From Polyangiaceae bacterium (GTDB lineage Bacteria > Myxococcota_A > Polyangia > Polyangiales > Polyangiaceae), in the NCBI GenBank assembly GCA_029266615.1, contig JAQSWN010000022.1:1-47629 (forward strand): a stretch of DNA of 47,629 bases, in the 5' to 3' direction. Numbering within the stretch: the first letter of the stretch is position 1; the number at the start of each line of letters is the position of its first letter. The notes under the pieces were generated by a model that saw nothing but the letters and a program-made list of their open reading frames with translations, was not told the origin of the DNA and made no database searches. The position numbers were made by a program, and so were the translations under genes. Positions 40,404 through 47,629 of this stretch are shown piece by piece.

Positions 40404-40752
40404 GGTATGACTCCTTGGGCAATAGCTGAACGTGGCGCCCGCCGGCGCACGCAGCTCCGCGACCCTGCCTGCTTCAGAGTCAATCACGCAACCGCGACCG
40501 AAAATAAGGAGCGCGAATTATCCAAACTCATCCGCTCTCAGTGGCAGTTTGCCTGGATGCGCGGAATTGTCGGAGTTATCGAGGCTACTTTACTCACCAG
40601 TGGGGGCGCAAAACAGAAGGCGCGCTGGAATCTCCCTCGTCCGTGATCGATCGCGAGCGTACCGGCATGAGGGCATTGCGAGTTTCTTTCAGCAGTCGCG
40701 TGCGCCCGAGGTCTCGCAGTGAGCGTGTGCGCACCTTTAGCGAGGTTTCAAA
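40404..40752. promoter_or_regulatory. Divergent control region between GH45 and PL3 genes
   Basis: This 349-bp interval has no convincing gene. Short open frames across it lack ribosome sites and coding bias. It contains the GH45 SD (AAGGAGT) next to its ATG and GCGCGAATTATCCAAACT at 40511-40528, a near-copy of the motif at 36943-36960. The region is relatively AT-rich around 40495-40530. Both promoters should lie here. Co-regulation of the two secreted enzymes is an inference. Confidence 0.55.
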
Positions 40753-42033
40753 ATGGCTCGATTTGCGTCCCTGGCCCATATCACCCTCACGAGTTACGCC
40801 GCCTGTATGCTCCTCGTTGCCTGCGGCGACGCGGGCACGGAGGAACCGGGCCAGCCCGGGACCGGCAACACCGGCAGCGGCGCCACGTCGGGGGTCGGTG
40901 GGACCGCTTCCGGCTCTGGCGCTACGAGCGCTGGAACTGGTACCAGCGGCTCGAACGCCACTGGCGGCACTTCCAACGGCGGCATTCCGGGTACCGCGGG
41001 CACTTCACCAACGCCCAACGGCGGCCAGCCTGGCACGGCCGGAACCAGCAGCGGCGGACAACCCGGTACGTCCGGCAACACCAACGGCGGCACGAGCACC
41101 AGCGGCATGTCCGGCTCCGGCAACGGCGGCACGAGCTCCAACACGGACTGCGACGACGACGAGGACATGTGCGGCAACATGTGCGTCAACACGGACGAGG
41201 ACGCCAAGAACTGCGGTAGCTGCGGCAAAGCCTGCGGCAACCAGCAGGAGTGCAACGGAGGCAAGTGCGAATGCACCGGCGACTTGGAGCTTTGCTCGAG
41301 CGCGTGCGTCAACACCGATACGGACGCCCAGAACTGCGGTAGCTGCGGCAAGAAGTGCAGCTCCGGCCAGACCTGTAGCAACGGCTCGTGCACGGGCGGG
41401 ACCACGAACCCCACCAGCGGTTGCACGAGCATCGGTGATGGCGGCACCGTTTCCGAGACCATCGTCGTCAAGAGCGGGCAAACCTATGACGGGCAATGCA
41501 AGCGCTTCCGCGCGGACGCGGGCAAGCTCGGGGACGGCAGCCAAAAAGAGGGCCAAAAGCCGGTCTTCATCGTGGAGGGCGGCGGCAAGCTCATCAACGT
41601 CGTGCTCGGCGCTCCGGCTGCGGACGGCATCCACACGAAGGGTAACGTCACGCTGGAGAACATCACCTGGGAGGACATCGGCGAGGACGCGCTCACCATC
41701 AAGGAGAGCGGCACGGTGATCTTGAACGGCGGCTCTGCCACGAATGGCGAAGACAAAGTCTTCCAGGCCAACGCGGCCTCGACTTTCCGCGTCTCCAACT
41801 TCAAGGCCAGCAATGCGGGCAAGTTCCTCCGCCAGAACGGCGGCACGGACTTCAAGGTTCAGGTCTTCATCGACAAGAGCGACATCTCGAACATGGACGA
41901 GTGTATTTTCCGGACCGACAGCAAGTCGAGCACCGTGTCCCTGACGAACACGCGCTACAGCAACATCGGCGACTCGCTGTTCGTGGGCGTCAGCCCGGGC
42001 AACATCACGGAATCCGGCAACACGGAGTACTGA
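40753..42033 (+). CDS. PL3-family pectate lyase lipoprotein with Cys-rich repeats
   Basis: This 426-residue protein has a signal ending at lipobox LVAC (Cys24). A Gly/Thr/Ser stalk (about 28-130) is followed by two Cys-rich repeats (CGNMCVNTDEDAKNCGSCGK and CSSACVNTDTDAQNCGSCGK). These resemble disulphide-rich modules frequent in myxobacterial surface proteins. The C-terminal domain (about 225-426) is a parallel beta-helix of the PL3 family: GDGSQKEGQKPVFIVEGG, APAADGIHTKGNVTLENI, WEDIGEDALTIK, EDKVFQANA and MDECIFRTDSKS. PL3 enzymes cut polygalacturonate by calcium-dependent beta-elimination. With the esterases upstream it would depolymerise pectin at the cell surface. The start ATG has only a weak ribosome site. 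Confidence 0.93.
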   Translation: MARFASLAHITLTSYAACMLLVACGDAGTEEPGQPGTGNTGSGATSGVGGTASGSGATSAGTGTSGSNATGGTSNGGIPGTAGTSPTPNGGQPGTAGTSSGGQPGTSGNTNGGTSTSGMSGSGNGGTSSNTDCDDDEDMCGNMCVNTDEDAKNCGSCGKACGNQQECNGGKCECTGDLELCSSACVNTDTDAQNCGSCGKKCSSGQTCSNGSCTGGTTNPTSGCTSIGDGGTVSETIVVKSGQTYDGQCKRFRADAGKLGDGSQKEGQKPVFIVEGGGKLINVVLGAPAADGIHTKGNVTLENITWEDIGEDALTIKESGTVILNGGSATNGEDKVFQANAASTFRVSNFKASNAGKFLRQNGGTDFKVQVFIDKSDISNMDECIFRTDSKSSTVSLTNTRYSNIGDSLFVGVSPGNITESGNTEY

Positions 42034-42168
42034 GCAGGCTCAGAAAGCGGGTTTCTGGCTCTCCGCCGGAATCCCGAAGGGCAGGTTGAGCACCGCCTCG
42101 TGGTCCACGGCGATCTTGGGCGCGGCCCAATGGCCCGCGCCCTGGGAGCCTCCCTGCCCCCGAGAAGG

Positions 42169-42834
42169 TCAGGGCGCGTTCGAAGCGTCCAGCGATGGCC
42201 AGGCGAGCGGAGCCACGCTCTTGGCCTGACGGAGTGAGCCGAGCAATCGCCCCGCGTGGGCTGGGTCGTAGCCGTGAATGTAGTCGACCAGCGCACCACT
42301 TTGGCCAACGATGGCGAGCGACGGCAGGCTGTCGGAAGGGTTGTAAGCGGTGAAGAATTCGCGATGGTCCGTGGCGCGCACCGGCGCGTCTCGAATGCCG
42401 AACGCGGCGAGGTAAGCCGGGACCCTCGCCCAAGTCTCCGGGCCGTCCGCGGAGACGGGGATGATCGGCAGCGGTCCGACTTGTTGGAAAGCGAGCTGCA
42501 CGGCGCGCAGCTCGCTTTCGCAATAGTCGCACCAGGTGGCGAAGAAGACCGCGACGAACGCCTTCTTGCCCACCAAGTCTCGCGAGGAGTAGCGGGCGCC
42601 GGCGGGCGACTCGAGCTCGAAGTCCGGGACCCGGCCGTCGTTCGGACGGCCCTGAATTTGCCGCAGCAGAAGCTGCAAATTCACGGCGCTGTGCGCGAGC
42701 TGCGCTTCGCTCTCGGACGGGCGGTTCTGCGCCGTCCGAGAGCTCGCGGACTTCGATCGCTCCGGCGGCGCGGAGTGCGCACACGCAGCCAAGAGCACGG
42801 CGATGGCCGCTACCGCGGCTCGCTCCAGGCTCAT
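42169..42834 (-). CDS. Thioredoxin-like (TlpA/redoxin) lipoprotein
   Basis: This 221-residue protein has signal MSLERAAVAAIAVLLAACAH with Cys18 in a good lipobox (LAAC). A Ser/Arg/Gln-rich linker precedes a thioredoxin-fold domain (about 68-200) with active-site Cys102-Asp-Tyr-Cys105 in FFATWCDYCESEL and the cis-proline region SLPSLAIVG. TlpA-like proteins reduce or isomerise disulphides outside the cytoplasm, for cytochrome c maturation or for Cys-rich secreted proteins. Several neighbours (PL3, GH45, protease) are unusually Cys-rich, so a folding role is plausible but unproven. After the TGA the same frame stays open for 42 codons with coding-like composition. Confidence 0.9.
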   Translation of the reverse strand: MSLERAAVAAIAVLLAACAHSAPPERSKSASSRTAQNRPSESEAQLAHSAVNLQLLLRQIQGRPNDGRVPDFELESPAGARYSSRDLVGKKAFVAVFFATWCDYCESELRAVQLAFQQVGPLPIIPVSADGPETWARVPAYLAAFGIRDAPVRATDHREFFTAYNPSDSLPSLAIVGQSGALVDYIHGYDPAHAGRLLGSLRQAKSVAPLAWPSLDASNAP

Positions 42835-42911
42835 CCTCTAGACTGAAGCAACTGACGCTTCCGCGCCAGCACTAGAAAGCTCTTTTTGGCGTAGTGCGAC
42901 GCGTCAGCGAC

Positions 42912-43322
42912 TCAGAGGTGGCGTGTCTCCGCGGGCGCGTTCCACCAGTTGTCCGCCTTGCCGTCACAGTAGGTGACGGGAGCGGCCGCGAGCTCCGCGG
43001 GATCCAAGTCGTCTAGCGCGGCGACGCTGACGGACACGTACGTGGTCGGGTTCCACTCCGAAGCGAGGACCCAGCCATAGGGGATGACCCCGCAGTTCTT
43101 GCAGAAACCTGCATGGCCGATCTCCTCGCCCGGCTTGTAGTCGCTCAGCTCCTGCTCGCCGCCGAGCGCGCGGAAGTCTTCCGCCTGGGCTCGCGCCGTC
43201 CATAGACGCTTCTTCCAGCAGCTGGTGCAGTTGCACTTGGAGGTACCGGCCGACAAATCCAGCCCCGCTTCGAACTTCACACGCCCACAGTGACAGCTTC
43301 CCCGATACGTGCGCTTAGCCAT
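42912..43322 (-). CDS. GFA (glutathione-dependent formaldehyde-activating) family protein
   Basis: This is a 136-residue cytosolic zinc-binding protein. I chose ATG 43322 (MAKRTYRGSCHCGRVKFEA), the standard family start; the open frame upstream is Arg-rich and unlikely. Zinc-ligand cysteines are in CHCG, CNCTSC and CKNCG, as in the Mss4-like GFA fold. The family was named for S-hydroxymethyl-glutathione synthase activity, which is disputed, and most members have unknown substrates. It follows the HPP-CBS gene on the same strand by 13 bases and may be co-transcribed. Confidence 0.9.
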   Translation of the reverse strand: MAKRTYRGSCHCGRVKFEAGLDLSAGTSKCNCTSCWKKRLWTARAQAEDFRALGGEQELSDYKPGEEIGHAGFCKNCGVIPYGWVLASEWNPTTYVSVSVAALDDLDPAELAAAPVTYCDGKADNWWNAPAETRHL

Positions 43323-43335
43323 GGCCGCAGTGTAG

Positions 43336-44424
43336 TCAAAGACGCGACGCGCGGCCAACCACGGCGAGCAGGTCAGTCTGCGTGACGATGCCGTGCAAGC
43401 GGCCACGCGCGTCCACTATCAGCGCCTCGCGAGCGTGCCCGCGCGAAAGAAGCGGGAACAGCTGCGAGATGGGCGTGCTCTCACGCGCTTGCTCGAAATA
43501 GATGGACGGCAGCTCTCTCACCGGCCTTTGAGGCATTGCGGCCACGGTCGCCATGTCGATGGCGCCGACGACACGGCCTTCGGCGTCGACGACGGGTAAG
43601 ATACGAAGCGCATGATCACGCAGACGAGCGAGCGCAAGGTCGCTCGAGTCCTCGGGCGTGATGGTAACCAGGTCGCGCGACATGATCTGCCCACACGTGA
43701 TCTCGGCCCGTAGCCTGCGGTGGGCTTCTTGCTCGACGTGCCGGAACAGCGCGAGCAAGTCTTCTCGCTCGACGTCTAGAGGCGTGCCCAAGCGCGCCAG
43801 CGCGGCGTCGATGTCCTCGGGTGCGAAGCCAACGCGGAACTCCGGCGGTGCGTCGGCGGTGCGGTGCAGTGACGTCGGCAGCGCCGGCACGTGCGGGTAG
43901 CTACGGCGCGCCAAGTTGTTGAACGCGATCCCGGCCGCGACCAGGAGCAAGGAGCTCAGCGCCACCGGTACGAGCGCGAAACGATAGCCTTCGGCCGTGA
44001 TAGCCGGCCCGCCGATGACCGCGGTGAGCGCCACCGCGCCGGCCGGCGGGTGCAAGCATCCCAGCCAGCTCGTGAGCGCGATGGTGACCGCGACCGCGAG
44101 CGCTCCCGCGACGTACGGGTCCGGCACGGCGCGCGCCGTGGTTACGCCGACCAGCGCCGCGACCACGTTTCCGGCGACGACCGAGTACGGCTGCGCGAGC
44201 GGGCTGGCCGGCACGCCGAACACCAACACGGTAGAAGCGCCGAGCGGCGCGATCAGCAGCGGCACGTGCTCGAAGGAGCCGAGGCAAGCCCGCATACCGA
44301 ACGCCGTCAGCAGCAAACCCAGCAAGCCCCCGAGGCAAGCGTGCAGCCGCTCCGCTACTGGCAGCGGTGCGCGTAGCGGCTTGAAACGGGAGAGCCAGTC
44401 GCGGCTCGACAGACCGATGCTCAT
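43336..44424 (-). CDS. HPP-family membrane protein with two CBS domains
   Basis: This is a 362-residue protein with ATG 44424. The N-terminal half has four or more membrane spans (LGGLLGLLLTAFGM, PLLIAPLGASTVLVFGV, VVAGNVVAALVGV, VPVALSSLLLVAAGIAF) and the namesake motif CLHPPAGAVALTAVIGG. The C-terminal half holds two CBS motifs (CGQIMSRDLVTITPEDSSDL to GAIDMATVAAM, and ESTPISQLFPLLSRGHAREA to GIVTQTDLLAVVG), which sense adenosine nucleotides. Some HPP proteins transport nitrite; whether this one does is unknown. The fusion suggests energy-regulated transport. It is divergent from the AraC regulator by 119 bp, and that regulator could control it. Confidence 0.9.
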   Translation of the reverse strand: MSIGLSSRDWLSRFKPLRAPLPVAERLHACLGGLLGLLLTAFGMRACLGSFEHVPLLIAPLGASTVLVFGVPASPLAQPYSVVAGNVVAALVGVTTARAVPDPYVAGALAVAVTIALTSWLGCLHPPAGAVALTAVIGGPAITAEGYRFALVPVALSSLLLVAAGIAFNNLARRSYPHVPALPTSLHRTADAPPEFRVGFAPEDIDAALARLGTPLDVEREDLLALFRHVEQEAHRRLRAEITCGQIMSRDLVTITPEDSSDLALARLRDHALRILPVVDAEGRVVGAIDMATVAAMPQRPVRELPSIYFEQARESTPISQLFPLLSRGHAREALIVDARGRLHGIVTQTDLLAVVGRASRL

Positions 44425-44543
44425 TGCGGGCGCGCTTATAGACGCCCTCGACGCCAAGGTCAGCGATTAGGAAGAGTGAGGAGCCCGAAACGTCCGCCCG
44501 TTGATCTCTCGAGACAGCTTGCTACGCTCGTCACGAACGCGGG

Positions 44544-45356
44544 ATGCCGGAAATCATCAAGCTAGTACGGCGGGCCACCTGCCCGGGTGTGGAGCTGGTG
44601 CATATCACCGATTCGCCCCGTATTTGGGGGCACCTCAATACGCTCTTCTCTTTCGGGACGATGGCGAGCTGGCGCGGCCGTGCCAGCTACCGGCGCCAAA
44701 ATCTGCCCCTCGGCCCCGGGCACACGTTCACCTTCGATCCGGGCGAATTCTTTCGCGGTGTACCCGACGACGCGGGTACGGGCTCATTTCGTGTCATCGA
44801 GCTCATGCCGGACCTCTTTGCGGACCTGTGCCGTGAGGAAGACCGCCGCGCGCCGATGCACTTCACCGAAGCCATCCGCCCGGCGCCGGCGGCGCTGGCG
44901 ACGGCGCTCGACGCGCTCGAGCGCGCGCTACTCGGCGACACGGATGCGCTGGAGCAGCAGTCGTGCGTCGTGGAGCTCGCGCACGCGGCGTCGTTGACGG
45001 TCTTGGAGCGCGGTGCGCCTCGGTCCTCCAAGCGCCCCGCGCCGCTCGGCCCTTGTGAGCGGCTGCGCGAGCTCCTTCACAGCTCGGAGGCGAGCACGGT
45101 GAGCCTGGCCGCGTTCGCGCGCGAGGCGGACGTGAGTCAGTTTCAACTTTTGCGCGCGTTCAAGCGCCGTTACGGTTTCCCGCCGCATGCCTATGGGCTC
45201 CACGTTCGGGTCGAGCGTGGACGCCGGCTCTTGCGCCTAGGCCGAACGGTGGCGGAAGCCGCCGCCGCTGGTGACTTCACCGATCAAAGCCACTTCACGC
45301 GTCACTTCCGACGCATCTGGGGCGTCACCCCGGGTCACTACGCTAGCCTGCGCTAG
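44544..45356 (+). CDS. AraC-family transcriptional regulator
   Basis: This is a 270-residue protein. The N-terminal half (about 1-150) is a cupin-like sensing domain (FSFGTMASWRGRASYRR, GHTFTFDPGEFFRGVPDD), and residues 170-268 form the double helix-turn-helix. The domain is typical: VSLAAFAREADVSQFQLLRAFKRRYGFPPHAY, then VAEAAAAGDFTDQSHFTRHFRRIWGVTPGHY. The effector is unknown. Possible targets are the divergent HPP-CBS gene and the LiaF-like genes 120 bp downstream on the same strand. ATG 44544 is the only good start; no strong ribosome site is seen. Confidence 0.92.
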   Translation: MPEIIKLVRRATCPGVELVHITDSPRIWGHLNTLFSFGTMASWRGRASYRRQNLPLGPGHTFTFDPGEFFRGVPDDAGTGSFRVIELMPDLFADLCREEDRRAPMHFTEAIRPAPAALATALDALERALLGDTDALEQQSCVVELAHAASLTVLERGAPRSSKRPAPLGPCERLRELLHSSEASTVSLAAFAREADVSQFQLLRAFKRRYGFPPHAYGLHVRVERGRRLLRLGRTVAEAAAAGDFTDQSHFTRHFRRIWGVTPGHYASLR

Positions 45357-45476
45357 CCCCGTAGGGCGAGAGGCGGCGATGACGCCGGCCGGCGCTCGCC
45401 CGGCGTTCACCGGTAGGCAGAACGCATTCGCCGATGAGCGAGGGCGGGGTTGCCCGCTGCCGTTTAGGTTCATCGC

Positions 45477-45860
45477 ATGGACTTCACGGCACAAGAGACA
45501 AGGGAGCTCGTTTCGACCGAGGACGACTCGTTCGAGCGCGGCGCAGCGCTGGACGACCTGGACTTGCACATCCGATCGCGCACTTTTCGCGGCGGGAGCC
45601 TGACCGCCGTCATGTGCGGAGTCACGGTCGACCTGCGCGAGGCCGCGCTCAGCCCCGACGGCGCTACGATTCACGTGCAGTCCGCGCTCAGCGGCATCGA
45701 CATCATCGTCCCCCACGACTGGGACGTCGTGTGCGAGGTCGGCACGGTGTGGGCCGGCGTGCATGGCGAGCGATTTCCGCCGCCTTCTCGCGGCCCGGGA
45801 GCGACCCCGCGTTTGCGCGTCACCGGCATGGTCGTCGCGGGCGGCCTCTGCGTAAGATAA
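45477..45860 (+). CDS. LiaF-like cell-envelope response domain protein, no membrane segment
   Basis: This 127-residue soluble protein consists mostly of the beta-helix-like C-terminal domain of LiaF (cell wall-active antibiotic response). Repeated short strands are visible: SRTFRGGSLTAVMCGVTVDLREAALS, then GATIHVQSALSGIDIIVPHDW and LRVTGMVVAGGLCV. LiaF restrains the LiaRS two-component system in Firmicutes. This copy has no membrane anchor and so may be a free partner or decoy. The next gene encodes a second copy of the domain with an anchor, with its SD overlapping this stop codon. Confidence 0.82.
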   Translation: MDFTAQETRELVSTEDDSFERGAALDDLDLHIRSRTFRGGSLTAVMCGVTVDLREAALSPDGATIHVQSALSGIDIIVPHDWDVVCEVGTVWAGVHGERFPPPSRGPGATPRLRVTGMVVAGGLCVR

Positions 45861-45870
45861 GGAGACCGTC

Positions 45871-46626
45871 ATGCGAGAGAACCCCCAAAGACCCGGACTG
45901 TGGCCAGGCTTCCTGCTCGTTGCCCTCGGTGCCGGTCTCCTCGCGCGAGAGCTCGGGCTCTTGCCAGCGACGGTGCGAGTGCTGGACTTTTGGCCGCTCT
46001 TCATCGTGCTGATTGGCGTTTCGGTCCTCACGCGCGCAAGCGGGGTCGTGAGCGCGGTGTTCGCCCTGGCCTTCATCGGCCTCGGCACCGTGCTTTTGGC
46101 CGGCAATCTTGGGTTCGTGACGGGCTCGGTGACGCGGCTTTGGCCAGGCTTGCTCGTGCTCCTCGGGCTCTGGGCTCTGCTCCGAGATCGATCGCAGCCA
46201 AGCCCGGATCCGGGACGCTATGCCACTTCCGAGCCGTCCCTGCCCGAAGACTGGACGCCGGAAGACCCCGAGCTCGCCCTCACGACCGAGCAAGACCGCT
46301 TGGACCGGCAGTACACGTGCGCGGGCGCGCAGCTCCGTATCGAATCCCAAGCTTGGCGGGGCGGCCTCATCGGAGTCACGGCGGGCGGGGTAGAGCTGGA
46401 TCTACGTCAAGCTCGGCTCGCCCCGGAAGGCGCGGTCTTGGCCCTACGCGTCTTGATGGGCGGTGTGGACATTCGCGTCCCCGATACCTGGCAAGTCCAG
46501 CTCGACGTGACGCCGCTCTTCGGTGGCGCGGACGACATGACCCGCTCGACCCAGGGCACGAGCTCGGCGCCGAAGCTGCGCATCATCGGCAACGTCACGC
46601 TCGGCGGCGTGAGCGTCCAAAACTGA
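45871..46626 (+). CDS. LiaF-like membrane protein (cell wall-active antibiotics response)
   Basis: This 251-residue protein has SD AAGGAG (45859-45864) overlapping the previous stop. The N-terminal half carries three or four membrane spans in LiaI/LiaF style (WPGFLLVALGAGLLARELGLL, FWPLFIVLIGVSVL, VSAVFALAFIGLGTVLLAGN, LWPGLLVLLGLWAL). A Pro/Glu-rich linker leads to the LiaF C-terminal domain (about 150-251: AWRGGLIGVTAGGVELDLRQ, VLMGGVDIRVPDTW, KLRIIGNVTLGGVSV). It pairs with the anchorless copy upstream and the LytS-type kinase 22 bases downstream, so the three likely form one envelope-sensing unit in which the LiaF-like proteins modulate the kinase. Confidence 0.88.
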   Translation: MRENPQRPGLWPGFLLVALGAGLLARELGLLPATVRVLDFWPLFIVLIGVSVLTRASGVVSAVFALAFIGLGTVLLAGNLGFVTGSVTRLWPGLLVLLGLWALLRDRSQPSPDPGRYATSEPSLPEDWTPEDPELALTTEQDRLDRQYTCAGAQLRIESQAWRGGLIGVTAGGVELDLRQARLAPEGAVLALRVLMGGVDIRVPDTWQVQLDVTPLFGGADDMTRSTQGTSSAPKLRIIGNVTLGGVSVQN

Positions 46627-46648
46627 GCGCGGGCGCGAAGCTTCCTAC

Positions 46649-47629
46649 ATGCACCCGCTCGGTCCCCGTCACCCCTTGCCCGCTTGGAAGGATGCGGCCT
46701 TTCTTTCGGCGTACTTGCTGTTTTGGGCGGGCGTTTCCGTCGTGCCGTCCGTGCTGCTCCGGTCTGCGACTCCGCTCGGCGCGTTCGCGCTCACGCTCGT
46801 CTCGACGGTGAGCTTCGCGGTCGTCACGCTGCCGACCTGGTATTTGTGTCGCGCACTACCGCTCAGACCCGGTCGAATCGTTCGCGTTTTATCCATTCAC
46901 GGGGCGGCCGGCGCCGTGTGGAGCGTGCTCTTTCTCGCGACGACGAAGCTCTTGGCGGAAGCGCTGGGGCTCCTGCCCGAATGGGGTGAGCTTCCGTTCG
47001 AGGTAACGCGAAGCGAGGGCGCGCTGTTCGGCGTCGGCGGGCTGTTTTACCTGCTGGTCGCGACGTTTCACTATGTGCTCGCAGAGCTTCAGCTTCGGCA
47101 CGAAGCCCTCGAGCGAGAGGCCGCCCTTGCCGTCAGCGCTCAGCGCGCGGAGCTTCAAGCGCTCAGAGCGCAGGTTCATCCACATTTTCTGTTCAACAGC
47201 CTCAACACCGTGAGCGCGCTCATCGGCTACGACCCCCCGAAGGCGCGCGAGGCGTGCGTCCTCCTTGCGGACTATCTGCGCGGTACGCTCCGCGCCCAGG
47301 ATCACTCACTCGTTCCCCTGCGCGACGAGTGGGCCCTCTGCGAGCGCTACCTCAAGGTGGAAGCCTTGCGCCTCGGGGACCGACTACGGGTCGACCTCGA
47401 GCTGGACGACGCCGCCGCCACCTGCCTCGTGCCCTCGCTTTTGCTGCAGCCCCTGGTGGAGAACGCCATGACCCACGGAATCGCCCGGTTGGAGGAGCCC
47501 CGTCCCCTCCGAGTTCGGGCCGAACGCCGCGGAGCACGGCTGTCGATGGAGCTCGAGAACGGCGTGGACCCGTCGCCGCGCGCGCGGGACGGCGGCGTCG
47601 GCCTCGCGAACGTCCGCGCCCGCCTCTTC
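46649..47629 (+). CDS. LytS/YehU-type sensor histidine kinase (3' end outside window)
   Basis: The frame is open from ATG 46649 to the window edge (327 codons), so the C-terminus is missing. Four membrane segments are seen in the first 155 residues (AAFLSAYLLFWAGVSVVPSVL, LTLVSTVSFAVVTLPTW, VWSVLFLATTKLL, LFGVGGLFYLLVATF). A coiled coil then leads to the His_kinase domain with HPHFLFNSLNTVSALIG, the N-box LLQPLVENAMTHGI and the G-box DGGVGLANVRARL. Such kinases phosphorylate LytTR-type regulators, so one is expected just downstream. The operon with two LiaF-like genes suggests envelope or cell-wall stress sensing. Confidence 0.92.
   Translation, partial: MHPLGPRHPLPAWKDAAFLSAYLLFWAGVSVVPSVLLRSATPLGAFALTLVSTVSFAVVTLPTWYLCRALPLRPGRIVRVLSIHGAAGAVWSVLFLATTKLLAEALGLLPEWGELPFEVTRSEGALFGVGGLFYLLVATFHYVLAELQLRHEALEREAALAVSAQRAELQALRAQVHPHFLFNSLNTVSALIGYDPPKAREACVLLADYLRGTLRAQDHSLVPLRDEWALCERYLKVEALRLGDRLRVDLELDDAAATCLVPSLLLQPLVENAMTHGIARLEEPRPLRVRAERRGARLSMELENGVDPSPRARDGGVGLANVRARLF

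Noticed and set aside
42041..42057. CAGAAA/TTTCTG hairpin after the PL3 gene
   Set aside because: A six-base weak stem with no following T-run; not a convincing terminator.

Overview
The window reads as chromosomal DNA of a myxobacterium, most likely a Polyangiales (Sorangium-like) member. It is uniformly high in G+C. It carries a cytosolic Hanks-type Ser/Thr kinase and many lipoproteins in which a Gly/Ser/Ala-rich stalk separates the lipobox cysteine from a secreted enzyme domain. Cys-rich repeats of the type CVNTDxDAxNCGSCGKxC, common in this group, are also present. I see no tRNA, rRNA, insertion sequence, prophage or CRISPR array. Taxonomy is inferred from gene style only.

Layout. (1) 1-3832: two tandem atypical Hsp70 chaperones, the first cut by the window edge. 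(2) 3865-12685: a complete Wsp-type chemosensory system. Six minus-strand genes, each overlapping the next, encode receptor, CheW, CheR-TPR, CheW, CheA-REC hybrid and CheB (wspA-F order). The diguanylate cyclase wspR is divergent. The CheB receiver has lost its phosphoacceptor Asp, and the CheA has two Hpt domains instead of one. (3) 12931-15198: a Ser/Thr kinase coupled to a small, possibly roadblock-like protein. (4) 15388-22256: a three-gene operon encoding a GCS2/ATP-grasp double ligase fusion, an N-acetylglutaminylglutamine-type amidotransferase and an S9 peptidase/N-formylglutamate amidohydrolase fusion. This is my best candidate for an undescribed system: making, amidating and breaking down a small Glu/Gln-derived peptide, perhaps an osmolyte.

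(5) 22301-32492: mixed housekeeping and orphan genes. These are a haem-oxygenase-like di-iron enzyme, a single-domain response regulator with a sigma-54-like promoter, pterin carbinolamine dehydratase, a beta-barrel protein, a DUF99 gene with an apparent frameshift, a lipoprotein, a MurE-like ligase lacking its N-terminal domain, an HTTM membrane protein, a class V aminotransferase, an unknown protein and an AcuI/YhdH reductase. (6) 32524-42033: an island of exported polymer-degrading proteins. It has two tail-to-tail SGNH (rhamnogalacturonan acetylesterase-like) lipoproteins, a trypsin-like lipoprotein, a Cip1-like/jelly-roll lipoprotein, a CBM2-GH45 endoglucanase and a PL3 pectate lyase lipoprotein, interrupted by a VOC protein and a flavin reductase. 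Two divergent promoter regions in it share an 18-bp motif. (7) 42169-47629: a thioredoxin-like lipoprotein, a GFA-family protein, an HPP-CBS membrane protein, an AraC regulator, two LiaF-like envelope-response proteins and the start of a LytS-type sensor kinase running off the window.

Together the genes suggest a predatory or saprophytic soil bacterium that attacks plant wall polysaccharides from its surface, controls surface behaviour through c-di-GMP and invests in envelope stress sensing and compatible solutes.
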